DNA of 9,541 bases from positions 1 through 9,541 of the forward strand of contig CANISK010000042.1 of assembly GCA_947470205.1 (NCBI GenBank), in the 5' to 3' direction. A program made the translations under genes and the position numbers. The notes beneath the pieces are model-generated. The model was not told the origin of the DNA. It saw nothing but the letters and a program-made list of their open reading frames with translations, and did no database searches. Source of the stretch: Neisseriaceae bacterium. Its GTDB lineage: Bacteria; Pseudomonadota; Gammaproteobacteria; Burkholderiales; UBA11063. Shown here piece by piece: positions 5,660 through 9,541 of this stretch (its first letter is position 1; every line of letters begins with the position of its first letter).

Positions 5660-6226
5660 TTATTCTGTTATCTCAGCTTTTTTGATATCTTGTGTAACAT
5701 CAGTTGCGACATTTTCTACCACAGTCTCTGGTTGAACAATTGTAACAGTTTCGATAATTACATTATCATTTGGCACATCATCATGTCCATTTTTATGTCC
5801 AGTTTTTACCACTTTTATGCTATCCACAATATCAGTACCACCTATCACACGTCCAAACACCGTATATCCCCAGCCGTGCATATCTTCAGATTTAAAGTTT
5901 AAAAAATCATTGTCTTTAATATTAATAAAAAATTGGGCAGTAGCGGAGTGTGGTGCCATGGTTCTTGCCATTGCAATAGTATATTTATTATTCTTTAGAC
6001 CATTATTTGCTTCATTTTTTATTGGGTCTTTTGTGGGTTTTTGCACCATGTTGTCATCAAAGCCACCGCCTTGTATCATAAAGTCATTAATTACCCTATG
6101 AAATATGGTGTTATTATAATGTCCAGTTTTAGTGTAATTAATAAAATTTTGTACCGAAAGGGGAGCCTTTTGATTATCTAGCTCAATCTCTATAGTGCCT
6201 AAGTTCGTTTTAATAAGTGCTTGCAT
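5660..6226 (-). CDS. ppiB: Cyclophilin-type peptidyl-prolyl cis-trans isomerase
   Basis: 188 residues, PpiB-like. It catalyses proline cis-trans isomerisation; with no signal peptide it should be cytoplasmic. Cyclophilin marks are [20 protein letters not shown] with catalytic Arg44, FMIQGGG (49-55), YTIAMART (82-89), [11 protein letters not shown] (92-102) and [12 protein letters not shown] with Trp119. The core ends near residue 164, the usual PpiB length. About 24 extra residues follow ([20 protein letters not shown]...), acidic and of low complexity, which is unusual. AAGGAA nine bases before the ATG is a good ribosome site. It starts 33 bases after lpoB on the same strand, so it is probably the last gene of the lipoprotein operon. 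A weak hairpin at the stop (5646-5663) has no T-run. Confidence 0.93.
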   Translation of the reverse strand: MQALIKTNLGTIEIELDNQKAPLSVQNFINYTKTGHYNNTIFHRVINDFMIQGGGFDDNMVQKPTKDPIKNEANNGLKNNKYTIAMARTMAPHSATAQFFINIKDNDFLNFKSEDMHGWGYTVFGRVIGGTDIVDSIKVVKTGHKNGHDDVPNDNVIIETVTIVQPETVVENVATDVTQDIKKAEITE

Positions 6227-6259
6227 AAAGTATCAGTTCCTTTTTATGTGAAATATGTT

Positions 6260-6829
6260 TTATTGAATTTGTTTAGATATCATTTTTTGTGCAGACCACA
6301 ATCCCATACCTTTTTTAATATTAATGAGTTTCATGTTAAATTGATAGTCAACCCGTCTAGTTTTACCATCTGGACTTGTGGACGTGATACTATTAATAAA
6401 ACCATCAATTCTACATTCAGCGCCAACCATTTCACCAGTTTTTGCAGTAGTTGATTTAGCATAATAACCACTTTGATTTTGTCTTTTTAGCTCTTCAGTC
6501 TGGTTTTTCATTTCATCAATAGCAACAACATAATCTGCAGTTACTATTTTGGAATTAGATAGTCTGTCTTGTATGCTTTGAGTGATAGATGAAGTATCGA
6601 TATATTGATCTGTTTTATTTACCACAGGAGAGACGGTGTATGAGCCACATTTATTTACTTTACGAGATACAATTAGTTTATCTGCCATAGCAGTACTGAC
6701 ACTAGTTAAATCTGTCATGGTAAAATTTGTAGTTAAGGTATTTACTGAGTTCTCATCAATATATGAAACAGTAGGGGAGGCGCATCCACCAATTACACAA
6801 CATAACAATAAATTTAATATATTTTTCAT
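6260..6829 (-). CDS. lpoB: LpoB-like outer-membrane lipoprotein, penicillin-binding protein activator
   Basis: 189 residues. LpoB crosses the periplasm from the outer membrane and stimulates the bifunctional peptidoglycan synthase PBP1b. The signal peptide ends in the lipobox IGGC (Cys16), giving a lipidated N-terminus. The core shows family features: NFTMTDLTSVSTAMADKL (~35-52), PVVNKTDQYIDTSSITQSIQ (~68-87), DRLSNSK and GAECRIDGFINSI (~136-148), the last like the GADYMLTG-type segment of LpoB. The long Pro/Gln-rich linker of E. coli LpoB is absent, giving a shorter reach. AAGGA ten bases before the ATG supports the start. It follows ycfL by 22 bases; ycfL-lpoB order is also found in enterics. 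Which PBP it serves is not shown here. Confidence 0.85.
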   Translation of the reverse strand: MKNILNLLLCCVIGGCASPTVSYIDENSVNTLTTNFTMTDLTSVSTAMADKLIVSRKVNKCGSYTVSPVVNKTDQYIDTSSITQSIQDRLSNSKIVTADYVVAIDEMKNQTEELKRQNQSGYYAKSTTAKTGEMVGAECRIDGFINSITSTSPDGKTRRVDYQFNMKLINIKKGMGLWSAQKMISKQIQ

Positions 6830-6851
6830 ATTATTGGTATCCTTCTAAAAC

Positions 6852-7232
6852 TTATTCCACTGGTTTGACGTTGTTAACTCTATCGGAAAATTCAACCTTA
6901 AAATTCACAGCATTAATATCTGTTGCCTGACACTTAAAGTTTTTATTTTGATTGGAATATATGGTGATAAGTTCCCAAGGGGCATCATCGTTGATTGGAA
7001 AGTTATCTTTATCAAAAAATTTGCATCGGTAGTATCCATTAATTGTGTTATTGCTATCATTATATAACATACCTTGTGCAATCAATAAATCATTGTAACG
7101 AGATGAGCGAAGATTTTTTATTTCAATATTGTTGGCGTTATCACCAATTACTTCAAATTGATTTTTAAATTGATTGGTGGCGCATCCATAAAGTAATAAA
7201 ATAGTTGCTATGGTTATTATTATTTTTTTCAT
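6852..7232 (-). CDS. ycfL: YcfL-family (DUF1425) lipoprotein
   Basis: 126 residues. A short signal peptide MKKIIITIATILLLYGC ends in a lipobox with Cys17, so the protein should be lipidated; with Ala-Thr-Asn after the Cys, outer-membrane delivery is expected. The rest fits the YcfL/DUF1425 pattern: a small beta domain with YNDLLIAQGMLYNDSNNTIN and YYRCKFFDKDNFPI (~46-80), two extra cysteines (70, 101) and a short C-terminal strand FKVEFSDR. The molecular role of YcfL is not known. The ATG overlaps the stop of the COG3014 gene as ATGA, so it is translationally coupled. GAGGT lies a rather long 12 bases ahead. Confidence 0.85.
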   Translation of the reverse strand: MKKIIITIATILLLYGCATNQFKNQFEVIGDNANNIEIKNLRSSRYNDLLIAQGMLYNDSNNTINGYYRCKFFDKDNFPINDDAPWELITIYSNQNKNFKCQATDINAVNFKVEFSDRVNNVKPVE

Positions 7233-8605
7233 TTGTTGATAAATACCTCATTATTTAATATTCTAATACTAATAATCTGATAAGGTGCTGTTAAGTGTAC
7301 CCTATGAGTATGTATTATACCATTTATCATCACAGTTAGTGTATGATTACCAAGTGTTAATTGTACACGATTTAAAAATATTTTGCTAGGTAATAATACC
7401 CACGTTCTCTCATCTGCGTTATCAATGAAAGCTCCCGCAATAGATGTCCCAATGCTCAATAGGTTATTACCGGTTAGAGAACAACTAAGAACTGATGCGC
7501 TTATATTTCGCATTGCAGCTGCTATATTCCTTGAGATGATATGCGGCATGTTATCGTGTATTACACGTGCCTGCAGTAAATTAAAATCAGTAAATAATTC
7601 TTGATTTTGCGTTCTATTATCAATTTGGTAATCAATTTTATTGGCATTATATTTATCTGGAACTAGTTCTGGAAAAAAAATATTAAGATTGGTAATGCAT
7701 ATATTACCATTTATGGGGATTGGGAATGGTATATGAATGGCTTTTGATTTAACCTGTGGAGCATGCCCCACTTCTTCTATAATCAAAACATCAGAGTATC
7801 CAGGCTTAACCCGTACCCCGTTATCAATATTATCAATTGCATGTTGTGGAAGTTTATTTAGTGGGCTTAATTGACCAGATTTCAAATATCCAGGTCTAGA
7901 TAAACTGTCTTCATGTAATGCCTCAAATACAAAACCTGCCAAATAATGACTAAATGCATTTTGATAACCATTTTTGAGCTTTAATACTTGCGGAGAGTTT
8001 ATATCTTCAAAATTATATTTTTGAGTTATCGTCGCATAAACATCATTTTTTTGTTTGTTAGATTCAATCTTCTGCATTTGAGATTTATTGACGGCATACA
8101 ATACCGCGTTATAGTTTTCAATAGCCTGTTCCACTTCATACATTCTTTTTATCTCGATACGAGCATTATCCCAGTTATTATCATCAATATGGTTAAGTGC
8201 TCTGAGGGTGGCTAGCATAGTTTTTTCATAACCATGTGGTTCATATTCAGTTACGCTATCATTGATTAGCATTTGAGTGGTAATAGTTGCCACTTTACCG
8301 CTTGTGGTATTTTTCCAAGTATAAACCCAGTTATTGACATAATTTTGTGCAATAGCAAGCTCCATGTCACTATTTGTAATATCCCCCACCATTCGTAAAT
8401 ACGCCCCATATTCCATATGAAATAAAATATCTGGATTTTTGTTGTCACCAAATTTATCAGGGGCAATTTTTGTATTACTGGGTGTGTTATAGATACTAGT
8501 TAGCATCTTATCGCCATCATCTTTATAGGAACGAATTGGGTTATTTGCACAAGCAGATAAATAAAGGATAAAAATACTGTTTATTAGAATATTTATTATT
8601 TTCAT
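7229..8605 (-). CDS. COG3014-type lipoprotein with helical repeats
   Basis: 458 residues from the ATG at 8605. The frame extends further upstream, but this start gives a proper lipoprotein signal, MKIINILINSIFILYLSAC with Cys19; the upstream extension would overlap the divergent EVE gene and bury the lipobox. The N-terminal half is helical and TPR-like (ILFHMEYGAYLRMVGDITNS, then NNWDNARIEIKRMYEVEQAI). The middle has HYLAGFVFEALHEDS and a periplasmic beta-rich domain near GYSDVLIIEEVG. The C-terminal part has a helix-rich IISRNIAAAMRNIS region and ends in strands with TWVLLPSKIFLNRVQLTLG. This layout and the ycfL-lpoB neighbours match the uncharacterised COG3014 family. It is the first gene of the operon, and its stop overlaps the ycfL start. 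It probably serves outer-membrane or peptidoglycan assembly; no enzymatic motif is seen. Confidence 0.82.
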   Translation of the reverse strand: MKIINILINSIFILYLSACANNPIRSYKDDGDKMLTSIYNTPSNTKIAPDKFGDNKNPDILFHMEYGAYLRMVGDITNSDMELAIAQNYVNNWVYTWKNTTSGKVATITTQMLINDSVTEYEPHGYEKTMLATLRALNHIDDNNWDNARIEIKRMYEVEQAIENYNAVLYAVNKSQMQKIESNKQKNDVYATITQKYNFEDINSPQVLKLKNGYQNAFSHYLAGFVFEALHEDSLSRPGYLKSGQLSPLNKLPQHAIDNIDNGVRVKPGYSDVLIIEEVGHAPQVKSKAIHIPFPIPINGNICITNLNIFFPELVPDKYNANKIDYQIDNRTQNQELFTDFNLLQARVIHDNMPHIISRNIAAAMRNISASVLSCSLTGNNLLSIGTSIAGAFIDNADERTWVLLPSKIFLNRVQLTLGNHTLTVMINGIIHTHRVHLTAPYQIISIRILNNEVFINK

Positions 8606-8667
8606 GATATGATTACTTTGATATAATACTTGAGTTACCATTATTATACTACGTAGGAGGTATTGCG
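8606..8667. promoter_or_regulatory. Divergent control region between the lipoprotein operon and the EVE gene
   Basis: The 62 bases between the two divergent starts hold TATAAT on the plus strand (8622-8627) and ATTATA, a minus-strand TATAAT, at 8643-8648. Neither has a convincing -35 at the right distance. AGGAGG (8655-8660) is a strong ribosome site for the plus-strand gene. No comparable site is seen before the minus-strand ATG. Confidence 0.4.
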
Positions 8668-9144
8668 ATGAGGTATTGGCTAATGAAATCTGAGCCATCA
8701 GAGTGCGACATAGATGATATGGCATCTTACCCAGATAAACCACTTGAGTGGTTTGGAGTGCGAAATTATCAGGCACGAAACTTCATGAAAAATGATATGA
8801 ATGTTGGTGACTTAGTATTTTTTTGGCATTCATCATGCGAGAAACCGGGTATATATGGAATAGTTGAGATTATACATAAAGCACATCCAGATAGCACACA
8901 GTTTGATAGCAATAGCAAATATTATGATGCAAAAGCAACTATATCACATCCAATATGGTGGTGCGTAGATGTAAAATTTGTTACAAAAACCATACCATTT
9001 ATCTCAATCCAACAACTAAGACAACATGAGGAATTGGTAAACATGCAAGTCTTAAAGAAGGGTAATCGTTTATCTATAACCCCAATTACACCAGAAGAGT
9101 GGGGGTATATCATCAACAATCTATGTCTAATAAAGAAAAAATAG
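8668..9144 (+). CDS. EVE-domain protein
   Basis: 158 residues, a single EVE domain (PUA-like fold, PF01878), the bacterial counterpart of the THYN1 family. EVE/YTH-like pockets bind modified bases in DNA or RNA; the ligand and role of free-standing bacterial members are not settled. Family marks in order are YWLMKSEP (3-10), WFGVRNYQARNFMKNDM (28-44), GDLVFFWHS (47-55), GIYGIVEI (61-68), YYDAKA (85-90), PIWWCVDVKF (95-104), L..MQVLKKGNRLSI.P (~124-139) and EEW (143-145). Length is normal. AGGAGG seven bases before the ATG fixes the start. The membrane glycosyltransferase gene follows 55 bases later. An Mrr-type modified-DNA nuclease gene lies about 6 kb away; I see no evidence that the two are linked. 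Confidence 0.93.
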   Translation: MRYWLMKSEPSECDIDDMASYPDKPLEWFGVRNYQARNFMKNDMNVGDLVFFWHSSCEKPGIYGIVEIIHKAHPDSTQFDSNSKYYDAKATISHPIWWCVDVKFVTKTIPFISIQQLRQHEELVNMQVLKKGNRLSITPITPEEWGYIINNLCLIKKK

Positions 9145-9149
9145 ATTTT

Positions 9150-9177
9150 TTGCACTTTAATTCTTTAAATATAATAT
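9150..9177 (+). promoter_or_regulatory. Possible promoter before the PIG-V-like gene
   Basis: TTGCAC (9150-9155) and TAATAT (9172-9177) are 16 bases apart in the gap after the EVE gene; a perfect TATAAT overlaps at 9170-9175 with only 14 bases. In such AT-rich DNA these matches are weak, and read-through from the EVE gene is equally possible. Confidence 0.3.
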
Positions 9178-9199
9178 TAAATCATATGGGGATAAATTT

Positions 9200-9541
9200 A
9201 TGCAAAATAATAAATCAGAATCTACGAGTAATGCCCATCAATCAATCATATTAAATCGGAAAGAATGGATAACTTATTCATTATCTATTTTTTTAATATC
9301 ACGTATTGTAATTGCATTATGTATTTACTTTGGCGAATACTATAATAATTTTCAAACCGGTTGGCATGCTAGATCATTGTTGGATATACTTGCTCATGAA
9401 TGGGATACAAATTTTTATATCGATATGGCAAAATCTGGAGATTTTGGAGGTGCATTTTTTCCAATGTACCCAATTTTGATTAAATTATTTTCATTAAATG
9501 GAACAATATCTTATGAATTTGTTGCAATTTTATTAAATCAA
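9200..9541 (+). CDS. PIG-V/ArnT-like membrane mannosyltransferase, 5' part
   Basis: 114 codons are visible and the frame is open to the window edge. The ATG at 9200 is preceded by GGGGA about eight bases away. After a polar N-terminus (~1-25) a membrane helix begins (ITYSLSIFLISRIVIALCIY, ~24-43). A periplasmic loop then carries HEWDTNFYIDMAKSG (~67-81) and AFFPMYPILIKLF (~85-97). The WD...FY..MA..G plus FFP.YP.LI pattern is that of PIG-V-like multi-pass glycosyltransferases of the GT-C fold, which use a polyprenyl-phosphate sugar donor on the outer face of the membrane; the Asp of the WD pair is the expected catalytic residue. Substrate cannot be told from this part. It is probably co-transcribed with or next to the EVE gene, and truncated only by the window. 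Confidence 0.75.
   Translation, partial: MQNNKSESTSNAHQSIILNRKEWITYSLSIFLISRIVIALCIYFGEYYNNFQTGWHARSLLDILAHEWDTNFYIDMAKSGDFGGAFFPMYPILIKLFSLNGTISYEFVAILLNQ

Noticed and set aside
5646..5663. ATAATAG/CTATTAT hairpin at the end of the cyclophilin gene as a terminator
   Set aside because: All but one of the seven pairs are A-T, it overlaps the stop codon and no T-run follows.
5579..5902. Plus-strand frame rich in Phe, Tyr and Ile
   Set aside because: It lies opposite the cyclophilin gene and the dinJ promoter and reflects antisense codon bias; no ribosome site or family pattern.
8606..8776. A 57-residue N-terminal extension of the COG3014 lipoprotein
   Set aside because: It would overlap the start of the divergent EVE gene and hide a clear signal peptide and lipobox; the ATG at 8605 fits a lipoprotein.

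Overview
The window is strongly AT-rich bacterial DNA. Its gene content points to a gammaproteobacterium: a LpoB/YcfL/COG3014 outer-membrane lipoprotein cluster, DinJ/YafQ, Mrr and Bcp. The low GC, the decayed insertion sequences, the dispersed palindromic repeats and a frameshifted restriction gene suggest a host-associated or reducing genome, perhaps in the broad Legionellales/Francisella-like part of the class. That placement is inference; nothing here fixes the genus.

Positions 1-715 are a graveyard of mobile DNA. It holds a palindromic repeat, the C-terminal end of a DDE transposase (minus), two tandem IS21-like terminal repeat units, and what looks like the last ~45 codons of a TnpB (plus). 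A GC-rich hairpin of the kind found at the right end of IS200/IS605 elements follows at once. Next come an orphan secreted protein of unknown function (719-1282, minus) and a tRNA-Val(TAC)/tRNA-Asp(GTC) pair (1515-1676) behind a plausible promoter.

Positions 1796-4327 are an accessory stretch. An mrr-type restriction endonuclease gene is interrupted near its 3' end by a -1 shift at a run of six A. It is followed by a ~155 bp inverted-repeat element, then by a 390-residue protein with no clear relative. That protein carries a Glu-Cys pair, a downstream GDVIY strand and a His, an arrangement like Bacillus-type protein-glutamine gamma-glutamyltransferase (Tgl). Weakly similar repeat ends lie on both sides of it.

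From 4439 to 8605 every gene is on the minus strand: a Bcp/PrxQ peroxiredoxin apparently lacking the usual resolving cysteine; a dinJ-yafQ toxin-antitoxin operon behind a 17-bp perfect palindrome; and a four-gene cell-envelope operon, COG3014 lipoprotein - ycfL - lpoB - cyclophilin. In that operon the first two genes overlap by ATGA and the others are 20-35 bases apart. The lipoproteins probably act together at the inner face of the outer membrane, with LpoB stimulating a bifunctional penicillin-binding protein.

Divergent from this operon, on the plus strand, are an EVE-domain protein (8668-9144) and the beginning of a PIG-V-like membrane glycosyltransferase that runs off the window (9200-9541).

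The features most worth a second look are the Tgl-like protein, the Mrr slippage site and the TnpB/hairpin relic.
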